From: Prevotella sp. UBA1378 | GTDB lineage: Bacteria > Bacteroidota > Bacteroidia > Bacteroidales > Bacteroidaceae | DNA length: 14,965 bases | Direction of reading: 5' to 3' | NCBI GenBank assembly: GCA_002305505.1 | Contig: DBRC01000005.1 | Span: 4,303 to 19,267 of the forward strand | Part shown: positions 1-7,427 of the stretch, piece after piece | Numbering within the stretch: the stretch's first letter is position 1 | Layout: every line of letters starts with the position of its first letter | Translations under genes and position numbers: made by a program | The notes under the pieces: generated by a model | What the model was told of the DNA's origin: nothing | What the model saw: the letters and a program-made list of their open reading frames with translations, nothing else | Databases searched by the model: none

Positions 1-104
1 ACCGCTTGCCTTTAGGGCGGCAATCCTTGCGTCCTGCCAATTTAAATTAAAAATAGGCGCATTATCCCAGAAAAATATGTAAATTTGCAGAAAGATATAA
101 GCAC
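1..104. other. Upstream intergenic stretch
   Basis: No coding region is visible in this stretch. It contains a small GCAA-TCC-TTGC hairpin at 20-30 inside a GC-rich patch (1-39) that could be the tail of a terminator for a gene left of the window, but there is no clear T-run after it. The right part is AT-rich and holds the -7 element listed separately. Confidence 0.4.
80..87 (+). promoter_or_regulatory. Bacteroidales -7 element (TAAATTTG) for the C11 peptidase gene
   Basis: TAAATTTG fits the Bacteroidales sigma-factor -7 consensus TAnnTTTG exactly and lies 17 nt before the ATG at 105. No TTTG-like -33 box is visible 19-21 nt upstream, so the promoter is incomplete by consensus. It implies a leader of only about 10-14 nt. 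Confidence 0.5.
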
Positions 105-1313
105 ATGAAATATTTTCTAACGGTAATTTGCAGTTTGATGCTTTTCGCTTCATGCGGAAATAACGACACGGAACCCTCCGTCTATCCGGCAGCCCAACGC
201 ACTGTCATCATATACATGGCAGGCGAGAACGACCTGTCAACTTACGTTGAAGGGAACCTCCGCCAAATAGAGACAGCCTCAACACAGATACCCGCCGGCA
301 ACCGGCTCATTGCATACGTAGACAAATGCGGGGCCGACAGCTTACCGTTTGTCATCAGGATAGAAAACGGGGCCTCCGTCCGCGACCCGTATTTTAACGT
401 AAGCGAAGATTCTTACTCGTCTGATGCAGAGAAATTTAAGGAGGTGATAAAAAAGATAATGACCCGCTACCCCGCCAGCGATTACGGCTTGGTGTTATGG
501 GGGCATGCCGACGGCTGGCTGATACAAAAAGACTCGGTGGCAACCTACACGGCAGATAAGTACAATCTCCCAAAGAAAGCATACGGCTACGACACCGGAA
601 ACAACACAGAATACGGGAGCAAAGGCATGTGGCTGAACATCCCCTCGATGGCTAAGGCACTGGCAGGCCTGCCGCATAAACTTACTTTCATCTTTGCCGA
701 CTGTTGCTCGTTCCAATGCGTGGAAACAGCCTACGAGCTGCGCAATGTCACCAGTTACCTCATCGGTTCGCCGGCAGAAATCCCCGGCGAAGGTGCTCCC
801 TATAAAGAAATCACACCTTGTTTCTTTGAACAGGCAGAAGAAGCCTGCAGGAATATCTGCAGCATCTACAACTCCACGGTCTACGGGAACAGCTACCGCG
901 TCCCCATGTCGGCCGTAAAAACGAGCGAAATGGAGAACCTGGCCCAAGCCACAAGGAAACTGCTGGAATCCGGCAACCCCATAAGCGCATTCGGCACCAA
1001 CCGGATAGTATACTACTACCGCAACGGATTTACGCGCATCCTCTTCGACATGAACCACATGCTACAGGAAAACACCGGCGCCGAGGCTTATGCCGAATGG
1101 GAGAAAGCGTTCGACAGGGCCGTGATAAACAAGCAAATGAGCACCTACTGGATGGCACAGCACGTATCGTTCAACGACTTCACCGTAACGGAAGACAACT
1201 ACGGAGGCTTATGCATGTTCTTCCCACAGGCAATATACGACGAAAAAGGCTACAGCTATAACCGCGATATCCGCCAGATGGCATGGTACTATGCAGCAGG
1301 AATAGGCGAATAA
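105..1313 (+). CDS. Clostripain-family (C11) cysteine peptidase, lipoprotein
   Basis: The 402-residue product is a probable cell-envelope cysteine peptidase. The N-terminus is a lipoprotein signal: MKY, a hydrophobic stretch at 4-15, and a lipobox LFASC with the lipidated cysteine at 17. The C11 signatures follow. A beta-strand TVIIYMAGENDL lies at 33-44, the LVLWGHADGW block at 129-138 carries the likely catalytic His134, and FIFADCCSFQCVE at 195-207 aligns with the family pattern D-A-C-L-M-x-x-x-E. That alignment makes Cys201 the nucleophile, with Cys200 in the usual alanine place. Clostripain relatives usually cut after Arg or Lys and some self-process; specificity cannot be read here. The ATG at 105 is the only start that keeps the signal peptide. 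The gene seems monocistronic, with 77-92 nt and a new promoter before glnS. The C11 family call is firm; the substrate is unknown. Confidence 0.88.
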   Translation: MKYFLTVICSLMLFASCGNNDTEPSVYPAAQRTVIIYMAGENDLSTYVEGNLRQIETASTQIPAGNRLIAYVDKCGADSLPFVIRIENGASVRDPYFNVSEDSYSSDAEKFKEVIKKIMTRYPASDYGLVLWGHADGWLIQKDSVATYTADKYNLPKKAYGYDTGNNTEYGSKGMWLNIPSMAKALAGLPHKLTFIFADCCSFQCVETAYELRNVTSYLIGSPAEIPGEGAPYKEITPCFFEQAEEACRNICSIYNSTVYGNSYRVPMSAVKTSEMENLAQATRKLLESGNPISAFGTNRIVYYYRNGFTRILFDMNHMLQENTGAEAYAEWEKAFDRAVINKQMSTYWMAQHVSFNDFTVTEDNYGGLCMFFPQAIYDEKGYSYNRDIRQMAWYYAAGIGE

Positions 1314-1369
1314 TGGAAGTGCAAGCAAAAAAACTGACGGCACACCACCCGTAACTCTCAACTTTTTAT

Positions 1370-1377
1370 TATCTTTG
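1370..1377 (+). promoter_or_regulatory. -7 element (TATCTTTG) for the glnS operon
   Basis: TATCTTTG is an exact match to TAnnTTTG. Transcription would start near 1382-1385. That leaves only 6-9 nt before the upstream ATG at 1391 but about 22 nt before the ATG at 1406, which favours the latter as the glnS start. I see no clear -33 TTTG box 19-21 nt upstream. Confidence 0.55.
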
Positions 1378-1405
1378 CAAGCGCAACAGAATGAAAGAAA
1401 CAATT

Positions 1406-3124
1406 ATGACAGAAAGAATAAACACTGAAGACGGAGAGAAGAAAAGCTTGAGCTTCGTCGAACAGATTGTAGAAGGCGAGCTGGCCAAGGGTAAGAACAA
1501 CGGCAGGATACAAACCCGTTTCCCGCCAGAACCCAACGGATACATACACATCGGGCATGCCAAGGCTATATGCATGGACTTCGGCATTGCTGACCAGTTC
1601 GGCGGTATCTGCAACTTGCGTTTCGATGATACCAATCCGTCGAAAGAAAACACGGAATACGTAGACAACATCATGAACGACATACAATGGCTGGGGTTCA
1701 AGTGGGGCAACGTGTATTACGCCTCCGACTACTTCAAGCAGCTGTGGGATTTTGCCGTATGGATGATAAAGCAAGGCTTGGCCTATATCGACGAGCAGAG
1801 CAGCGAGCAGATTGCCGCACAAAAGGGCACGCCTACGCAGGCCGGCACAGCAAGCCCCTACCGCGACCGCCCCGTTGAAGAGAGCCTGGCTTTGTTCAAC
1901 CAAATGAACACTCCCGAAGCCATTGAAGGCTCGATGGTGCTGCGCGCAAAACTGGATATGGCCAACCCAAACATGCACTTCCGCGACCCGGTAATATACC
2001 GCATCATACAAACCCCGCACCACCGCACCGGCAACCAATGGCACGCCTACCCGATGTACGATTTCGCACATGGGCAGAGTGACTATTTCGAAGGCGTCAC
2101 CCACTCGATCTGCACGCTCGAATTCGTCCCCCACCGCCCGCTTTATGACAAGTTCATCGATCTTCTAAAACAATACAAGGGCGATGAAGGCGACATGAAC
2201 GACAACCGTCCGCGACAGATCGAGTTCAACCGCCTGAACCTGACCTATACGGTAATGAGCAAGCGCAAGCTGAAAGCACTTGTGGATGAAAACTTAGTGA
2301 GCGGCTGGAACGACCCCCGGATGCCTACCGTATGCGGTATGCGCCGGCGCGGCTATTCGGCAGAAAGCATACGCAACTTCATCAAGTCTATCGGCTATAC
2401 GAAATTCGATGCACTGAACGATTATGCATTGCTCGAATCGGCCGTCCGCGATGACCTCAACAAGAAAGCAACCCGAGTTTCAGCCGTACTGAACCCCGTG
2501 AAGCTTATCATCACCAACTATCCGGAAGGCAAGAAGGAAGACATGGAAGCCGTAAATAACCCCGAGAACGAAGCCGAGGGAACGCATGCAATTACCTTCA
2601 GCCGCGAATTGTGGATCGAACGCGACGACTTCATGGAAAACGCCCCCAGCAAATTCTTCCGCATGACCCCGGGCAAAGAAGTGCGCCTGAAGAATGCGTA
2701 CATCGTGATGTGCACCGGGTGCAAGAAGAATGCAGACGGCGGAATAGAAGAGATTTATGCAGAATATGACCCGGACAGCAAAAGCGGAATGGAAGGGGCC
2801 AACCGGAAAGTGAAAGGCACGCTCCATTGGCTGAGCATAGGCGAATGCCTGCCGGCTGAAGTACGCCTGTACGACCGCCTGTTCAGCGTGGAGAACCCGT
2901 CGGCCAGCGAACAGGATTTCCGCGAGCTGCTGAATCCCGGTTCGCTCACGACCCTTTCCGGCTGCTACGTGGAGAAATATGTAGAGGGAAAGAAAGCCGG
3001 GGATTTCCTTCAATTCCAACGCATCGGATACTTCACCGTCGACACGGATTCGGCTCCCGGAAAACTCGTATTCAACCGGACCGTCGGGTTAAAAGACACT
3101 TGGGCAAAGATTAACAAACAGTAA
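1406..3124 (+). CDS. glnS: Glutaminyl-tRNA synthetase (GlnRS)
   Basis: This is a class I aminoacyl-tRNA synthetase that charges tRNA-Gln with glutamine in the cytoplasm. The 572-residue product carries the HIGH motif as HIGH at 48-51 within PPEPNGYIHIGHAK and the KMSKS-type loop as VMSKRKL at 283-289. The CTLEFVPHRPLYD block is the GlnRS form rather than the GluRS form. A full C-terminal beta-barrel anticodon-binding region follows and ends in FNRTVGLKDTWAK, as in E. coli GlnRS. I chose ATG 1406 over the in-frame ATG 1391 (577 residues) for two reasons: the -7 element at 1370-1377 leaves almost no leader for 1391, and the extra five residues precede a poorly conserved tail. The gene is first in an operon with the TPR and DedA genes. 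Identity is essentially certain; the start is probable. Confidence 0.95.
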   Translation: MTERINTEDGEKKSLSFVEQIVEGELAKGKNNGRIQTRFPPEPNGYIHIGHAKAICMDFGIADQFGGICNLRFDDTNPSKENTEYVDNIMNDIQWLGFKWGNVYYASDYFKQLWDFAVWMIKQGLAYIDEQSSEQIAAQKGTPTQAGTASPYRDRPVEESLALFNQMNTPEAIEGSMVLRAKLDMANPNMHFRDPVIYRIIQTPHHRTGNQWHAYPMYDFAHGQSDYFEGVTHSICTLEFVPHRPLYDKFIDLLKQYKGDEGDMNDNRPRQIEFNRLNLTYTVMSKRKLKALVDENLVSGWNDPRMPTVCGMRRRGYSAESIRNFIKSIGYTKFDALNDYALLESAVRDDLNKKATRVSAVLNPVKLIITNYPEGKKEDMEAVNNPENEAEGTHAITFSRELWIERDDFMENAPSKFFRMTPGKEVRLKNAYIVMCTGCKKNADGGIEEIYAEYDPDSKSGMEGANRKVKGTLHWLSIGECLPAEVRLYDRLFSVENPSASEQDFRELLNPGSLTTLSGCYVEKYVEGKKAGDFLQFQRIGYFTVDTDSAPGKLVFNRTVGLKDTWAKINKQ

Positions 3125-4555
3125 ATGCAGAAAACCGGAGACGAATATTTCGACAGTAAGGAGTTCAGGGATATTCTGGCGCAATATGAAGAATCGGCCA
3201 AGTCGGACCATCCAATATTCATGGATGCTGATGACTTGACCGACATCGCCGATTATTATAACTTCACGGGGAATGCCGAAAAAGCGGACCAGATTATCGA
3301 CATGGCCCTTGAGCTCCACCCCGGCGCCGTCTCCCCGCTCGTATTCAAGGCACGCGAGGCATTGCAGAACGAAGACATTGAGAAGGCGAAAGACTATGCA
3401 GACCAGATTATCGACAAGGATGACCCTGACTATGTGTACACAATCGCCGAAATAATGGTTGCACAGGACCAAATCGAAGAGGCCGACACCTATCTGCGCC
3501 GATACGCTTCTACAATCCCACCGGACGAATACGACAATTTCGCCGCCGACGTCACCAATCTCTACGTGGATTACGGCGTCAACGACAAAGCCTATGAATG
3601 GGGGATGCGCATCACCGATACAAGCACGGCGGAGTTTAAGGAAATCATCGGAAGGGTAATGTTTGCCATCGGCGATTTTAAAGAAAGCGGGCGGCTTTTC
3701 AACGAACTGATAGACCAAGACCCTTATTCAAAGAATTACTGGAATGCATTAGCCAGCAGCCAATTCATGGAGGAAGATTATCATGCCGCCGTAAGCAGCA
3801 GTGAATACGCCATCGCCATCGACCCTAACGATGCTGACAGTTTGCTGACTAAAGCCAACGGGCTTTACCGGCTGAACAACTTCCAGGAAGCTCTGAAGTA
3901 CTACCGGCGCTACAACGAACTGGAACCGCTTGACGAGTTTGGGGAGCTGCACCAAGGCATCTGCCTGATGAACCTCAACAGAAACGAAGAAGCTCTTGAG
4001 CACCTACAAAAGGCGCTTGAGATTTCCACTTCATCGAAAGAATACCTTTTCCAAATATACCAGGAAATGGCATTCGTATACAGTGCATTGAAACAACCGG
4101 AAAAAGCCCTGCAGTGTATCGACGGGACCGACCAGCTCGACTGCGACCATATCGACATGCTTGTCCTGCGCGGGCACATCCTTATGGAGAACGACAGGAC
4201 CGACGAAGCGCTGGATTTCTTCCGCGAGGCAATCATCCAATCAAGGAATGCCCCGGCCATCATGCTGCGTATCATCGTATCGATGTTCGACAACAAATAC
4301 CTGGCTACCTGCTACGCGATGTTCCGCAATTTCTTCCACAGCGTAGACGACGACTTTAACGACGGCTATGCGTACATGGCCCTGTGTTGCTGGCAACTCC
4401 AAAAAACGAAAGAGTTCCTGAAGTATCTAAAAGAAGCAGTAAGGCGCAATCCGAAGGAAACAAAGAGCACGCTGGCTCATTTATTCCCCCCGGAAATGGA
4501 GGTGAAAGATTATTATGAATATATGTATAACAGATTTAACGATTTAAAAAAGTGA
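3125..4555 (+). CDS. Tetratricopeptide-repeat protein
   Basis: The 476-residue product is acidic and helical, with no signal peptide or membrane segment, so it is probably cytoplasmic. Degenerate helix pairs fill the first 200 residues, for example ADYYNFTGNAEKADQIIDMAL and AEIMVAQDQIEEADTYLRRYA. Clearer TPR units run from about 202 to 385: WNALASSQFMEEDYHAAVSS, LLTKANGLYRLNNFQEALKY, LHQGICLMNLNRNEEALEHL, AFVYSALKQPEKALQCI and LRGHILMENDRTDEALDFF. TPR arrays are protein-binding scaffolds and no catalytic domain is visible. The ATG directly follows the glnS stop (TAA-ATG, no spacer), and the 3' end overlaps the next gene by 4 nt. It therefore depends on the glnS promoter and probably on translational coupling. 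Its partner and role are unknown. Confidence 0.88.
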   Translation: MQKTGDEYFDSKEFRDILAQYEESAKSDHPIFMDADDLTDIADYYNFTGNAEKADQIIDMALELHPGAVSPLVFKAREALQNEDIEKAKDYADQIIDKDDPDYVYTIAEIMVAQDQIEEADTYLRRYASTIPPDEYDNFAADVTNLYVDYGVNDKAYEWGMRITDTSTAEFKEIIGRVMFAIGDFKESGRLFNELIDQDPYSKNYWNALASSQFMEEDYHAAVSSSEYAIAIDPNDADSLLTKANGLYRLNNFQEALKYYRRYNELEPLDEFGELHQGICLMNLNRNEEALEHLQKALEISTSSKEYLFQIYQEMAFVYSALKQPEKALQCIDGTDQLDCDHIDMLVLRGHILMENDRTDEALDFFREAIIQSRNAPAIMLRIIVSMFDNKYLATCYAMFRNFFHSVDDDFNDGYAYMALCCWQLQKTKEFLKYLKEAVRRNPKETKSTLAHLFPPEMEVKDYYEYMYNRFNDLKK

Positions 4556-5178
4556 ATGTATTAAGCAGTCTCCTCGGAAATTTAAACTACGGCACAATCC
4601 TCTTCCTCATGTTGCTGGAAAGTACCGTCATCCCCGTACCCTCGGAACTTGTAGTAGCCCCAGCTGCTTATCATGCGGCAGGAGGGAATCTCGACATGTT
4701 CCTTGTCATCCTCTTCGCAACTATCGGCGCCGACATGGGCGCTTCCCTCAACTATATTGTTGCCTATTATGTAGGGCGCCCTGTCATCTACCGCTTTGCC
4801 AACAGCAAATGGGGGAAGATGTGCTTGCTCAATCAAGAGAAGGTGGAAAAGAGCGAAAAGTATTTCTACGACCACGGAGTGATTGCAACACTCACCGGCC
4901 GCCTTCTGCCCGGTATCAGGCACCTCATCTCCATTCCGGCCGGACTGGCAAAGATGAATTACTGGAAGTTCCTGTTTTATACGACAATCGGTGCAGGATG
5001 CTGGAACTGTATCTTGGCCCTGATGGGATGGTATCTCCATTCTATCGTGCCAGAAGACCAGTTGAACGATAAAATACTGGAGTACTCCGAATACATCAAG
5101 TTTTTTATCTTAGCACTGGCCGTGGTGGTGATTGCTTATTTTGTGATTAAATCAATAATGAAGAGGTTAAAAAAATAA
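4552..5178 (+). CDS. DedA-family (VTT domain) membrane protein
   Basis: The 208-residue inner-membrane protein belongs to the DedA/SNARE-associated superfamily. Members with known function are thought to move undecaprenyl phosphate or phospholipids across the membrane and to affect envelope integrity. Family features seen are the N-terminal re-entrant block ESTVIPVPSE with Glu23 and Glu32, an acidic residue in the next segment (Asp61 in IGADMGAS), and the arginine signature GRLLPGIRHLISIPAG at 116-131 with Arg117 and Arg123. Hydrophobic segments lie near 14-40, 48-75, 110-133, 138-163 and 183-203. The start is GTG at 4552, within GTGA, giving a 4-nt overlap with the TPR gene stop. No in-frame ATG lies before the first conserved segment, so coupling-driven GTG initiation is likely. 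Family is confident; substrate is not known. Confidence 0.9.
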   Translation: MNVLSSLLGNLNYGTILFLMLLESTVIPVPSELVVAPAAYHAAGGNLDMFLVILFATIGADMGASLNYIVAYYVGRPVIYRFANSKWGKMCLLNQEKVEKSEKYFYDHGVIATLTGRLLPGIRHLISIPAGLAKMNYWKFLFYTTIGAGCWNCILALMGWYLHSIVPEDQLNDKILEYSEYIKFFILALAVVVIAYFVIKSIMKRLKK

Positions 5179-5192
5179 AAGCCGGGGAAAGG

Positions 5193-5224
5193 CTTGCCTT
5201 TATCGGATATTTTGCTTATATTTG
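5193..5224 (+). promoter_or_regulatory. Promoter of the GDP-fucose operon (CTTG-N20-TATATTTG)
   Basis: The -7 box TATATTTG at 5217-5224 matches TAnnTTTG exactly. A -33 box CTTG at 5193-5196 (consensus TTTG, three of four) lies 20 nt upstream, within the usual 19-21 nt spacing. It is the best complete promoter in the window. A TTG codon at 5222 that could open the reading frame falls inside the -7 box, so it cannot be the translation start. Confidence 0.7.
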
Positions 5225-5245
5225 CCGGATATTAAAATAGGAACT

Positions 5246-6310
5246 ATGCCAAAAATCAACCACTTAGTTATCATGGCGGGCGGTGTGGGTAGCCGCTTTT
5301 GGCCGATGAGTACAGCAGACAATCCCAAACAATTCATTGATGTATTAGGGGTGGGCAAATCGCTCCTTCAACTTACAGTCGAGCGGTTTGAGACTATTTG
5401 CGAGCCGTCGCACGTGTGGGTTGTCACGAATCAAAAATATGTAGACACCGTCCGTGAACAGCTGCCAAGCGTACCTCCGGGAAACATTCTCTGCGAACCA
5501 TGCCGCCGGAATACAGCACCGTGTATCGCTTATGTAAGCTGGAAGATAAAGTCGCAAGACCCGAAAGCAAACATCGTCGTGTCACCGAGCGACCATGTGG
5601 TGATGGATGTTACAGAATTCCGGCGCGTAGTGAACGACTGCCTGAAATTTACAAGCGAGACCGACGCGATAGTCACTTTAGGAATGAAACCGTCGCGTCC
5701 GGAAACTGGATACGGTTATATACAGGCAGACCTGACAACCAGTTCGCTGCGCAATAAAGAGATTTTCCGTGTAGACTCGTTCCGCGAAAAACCCGACCTG
5801 CAAACAGCGCAGCAATACATCCAGAAAAACAATTATTTCTGGAATGCAGGCATCTTCATCTGGAACGTTAACACCATTGTCAACGCATTCCGGGTATACC
5901 AGCCTTCTATGTCCAAGGTATTCGAATCGCTCCTGCCCATATACGGGACAGAAAAGGAGCAAGCTGAAATCGACCGTTTGTTCCCGGAATGCGAAAACAT
6001 ATCGGTAGACTATGCCATCATGGAAAAAGCAGAGGAAATATTCGTATGCCCGGCAGATTTCGGATGGAGCGACCTTGGCACATGGGGTTCGCTCCTTGCA
6101 CAGACCAAGAAAGACCTTTACGGCAACAGCTGCATAGGTAATGACATCAACCTCTTTGAAACGCACAACTGCATGATACATACCGTACAGGAGAAAAAGG
6201 TTGTTATCCAGGGGCTCGACGGCTATATCGTTGCCGAGAACGACGACACGCTGCTAATCTGCAAACTTTCTGAAGAACAGCGCATAAAACAGTTCTCAGG
6301 ACAAGACTAA
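5246..6310 (+). CDS. manC: Mannose-1-phosphate guanylyltransferase (GDP-mannose pyrophosphorylase)
   Basis: This cytoplasmic enzyme makes GDP-mannose and pyrophosphate from mannose-1-phosphate and GTP, the entry step to GDP-fucose. The 354-residue product shows the nucleotidyltransferase signature AGGVGSRFWPMS at 11-22 followed by PKQF at 27-30. It also has the metal/nucleotide site SPSDH at 113-117, ETGYGYIQ at 153-160, FREKPD at 179-184, WNAGIF at 199-204, SVDYAIMEK at 253-261 and WSDLGTW at 274-280. It lacks the roughly 110-residue C-terminal phosphomannose isomerase domain of bifunctional ManC/AlgA proteins. The start is ATG 5246, because an upstream in-frame TTG lies in the promoter. It is the first gene of the operon, and gmd follows after 25 nt. 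Activity is confident; the symbol is by analogy (manC, also called rfbM or cpsB). Confidence 0.92.
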   Translation: MPKINHLVIMAGGVGSRFWPMSTADNPKQFIDVLGVGKSLLQLTVERFETICEPSHVWVVTNQKYVDTVREQLPSVPPGNILCEPCRRNTAPCIAYVSWKIKSQDPKANIVVSPSDHVVMDVTEFRRVVNDCLKFTSETDAIVTLGMKPSRPETGYGYIQADLTTSSLRNKEIFRVDSFREKPDLQTAQQYIQKNNYFWNAGIFIWNVNTIVNAFRVYQPSMSKVFESLLPIYGTEKEQAEIDRLFPECENISVDYAIMEKAEEIFVCPADFGWSDLGTWGSLLAQTKKDLYGNSCIGNDINLFETHNCMIHTVQEKKVVIQGLDGYIVAENDDTLLICKLSEEQRIKQFSGQD

Positions 6311-6335
6311 TAGAATTATCATAATTATCATTACA

Positions 6336-7427
6336 ATGAATATGGAAAAGAAAATTGCACTGATTACCGGTATCACCGGACAAGACGGTTCTTATCTGGC
6401 CGAATTTTTAATAGAAAAGGGCTATGAGGTTCACGGGCTTCTCCGACGCTCTTCATCTTTCAATACCGGTCGTATCGAACACCTTTACCTTGACGAGTGG
6501 GTACGCGACATGAAAAAAGCACGCCTCATCAACCTGCATTGGGCCGACATGACCGACTCATCTTCCTTGATACGCATCATCGGGGAGGTGAAACCAACCG
6601 AAATATATAACCTTGCTGCCCAAAGCCACGTAAAAGTGAGTTTCGATGTCCCGGAATATACCGCGGATACAGATGCAATCGGAGCACTACGGCTGCTCGA
6701 AGCCGTACGTATCTGCGGCCTTGAGAATAGCTGCCGCATTTATCAGGCCAGCACTTCGGAGTTGTACGGTAAGGTACAAGAAGTGCCCCAAAAGGAAACG
6801 ACCCCGTTCTATCCGCGCTCTCCCTATTCGGTAGCAAAGCTCTATGGTTTCTGGATCATGAAGAATTACCGCGAATCATACGGCATGTATTGTTGCAATG
6901 GCATCCTGTTCAATCATGAAAGCGAACGCCGCGGCGAGAACTTCGTCACCCGGAAAATCACACTGGCAGCAGCCCGTATCGCACAGGGATACCAGGACAA
7001 GCTTTATCTGGGCAACCTTAATTCGCTCCGCGACTGGGGCTATGCCAAGGATTATGTAGAATGTATGTGGCTCATACTGCAGCAACCGGAACCTGACGAT
7101 TTCGTTATCGCAACAGGCGAATACCATACCGTGCGCGAATTTGCCACTTTGGCCTTTAAGGAAGCGGGTATCGAACTGGAATGGCAAGGCGAAGGGGTCA
7201 ACGAAAAGGCTATTGACAAGAAAACAGGAAAGACTCTTGTCGAAGTTGACCCGAAGTATTTCCGCCCGGCAGAAGTTGACCAATTGCTCGGTGACCCGAC
7301 AAAGGCCAAGAACACGCTCGGATGGAATCCTGTTAAGACTTCATTTCCCGAACTCGTCCGTATCATGGTACAACATGACATGGCTTTCGTAAAAAAATTG
7401 TTTATAAAAGCACAGGTGGCAGAATGA
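6336..7427 (+). CDS. gmd: GDP-mannose 4,6-dehydratase
   Basis: This short-chain dehydrogenase/reductase family enzyme converts GDP-D-mannose to GDP-4-keto-6-deoxy-D-mannose with bound NADP. The 363 residues align from end to end with E. coli Gmd. The Rossmann loop is TGITGQDG at 11-18, and the RRSSSFNTGRIEHLY block binds the cofactor phosphate. Catalytic residues are Thr140 and Glu142 in ASTSELYG and the Tyr164-x3-Lys168 pair in SPYSVAKLYG. NGILFNHESERRGENFVTRK and DPKYFRPAEVDQLLGDPTKA are nucleotide-binding and C-terminal family blocks. ATG 6336 is used; ATG 6342, two codons on, is equally possible. The gene sits 25 nt after the guanylyltransferase gene and overlaps fcl by ATGA, so the two enzymes are probably made in a fixed ratio. 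The function is very secure. Confidence 0.96.
   Translation: MNMEKKIALITGITGQDGSYLAEFLIEKGYEVHGLLRRSSSFNTGRIEHLYLDEWVRDMKKARLINLHWADMTDSSSLIRIIGEVKPTEIYNLAAQSHVKVSFDVPEYTADTDAIGALRLLEAVRICGLENSCRIYQASTSELYGKVQEVPQKETTPFYPRSPYSVAKLYGFWIMKNYRESYGMYCCNGILFNHESERRGENFVTRKITLAAARIAQGYQDKLYLGNLNSLRDWGYAKDYVECMWLILQQPEPDDFVIATGEYHTVREFATLAFKEAGIELEWQGEGVNEKAIDKKTGKTLVEVDPKYFRPAEVDQLLGDPTKAKNTLGWNPVKTSFPELVRIMVQHDMAFVKKLFIKAQVAE

Noticed and set aside
495..1058. Long minus-strand open frame inside the C11 peptidase gene
   Set aside because: It is antisense to a gene with clear family motifs, has a low-complexity composition and shows no recognisable domain; other internal antisense frames (for example 1358-2134, 2480-3019, 3089-3718, 7739-8239) were dropped for the same reason.
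1337..1368. Possible terminator after the C11 gene (ACGG...CCGT, then a T-run at 1363-1367)
   Set aside because: The 4-bp stem is too weak and the T-run is 10 nt away from it.
5179..5201. Possible terminator after the dedA gene (AAGCC/GGCTT, or AAAGG/CCTTT)
   Set aside because: The stems are only 5 bp, mutually exclusive and lack a proper T-run, and they overlap the promoter; not supported as a terminator.
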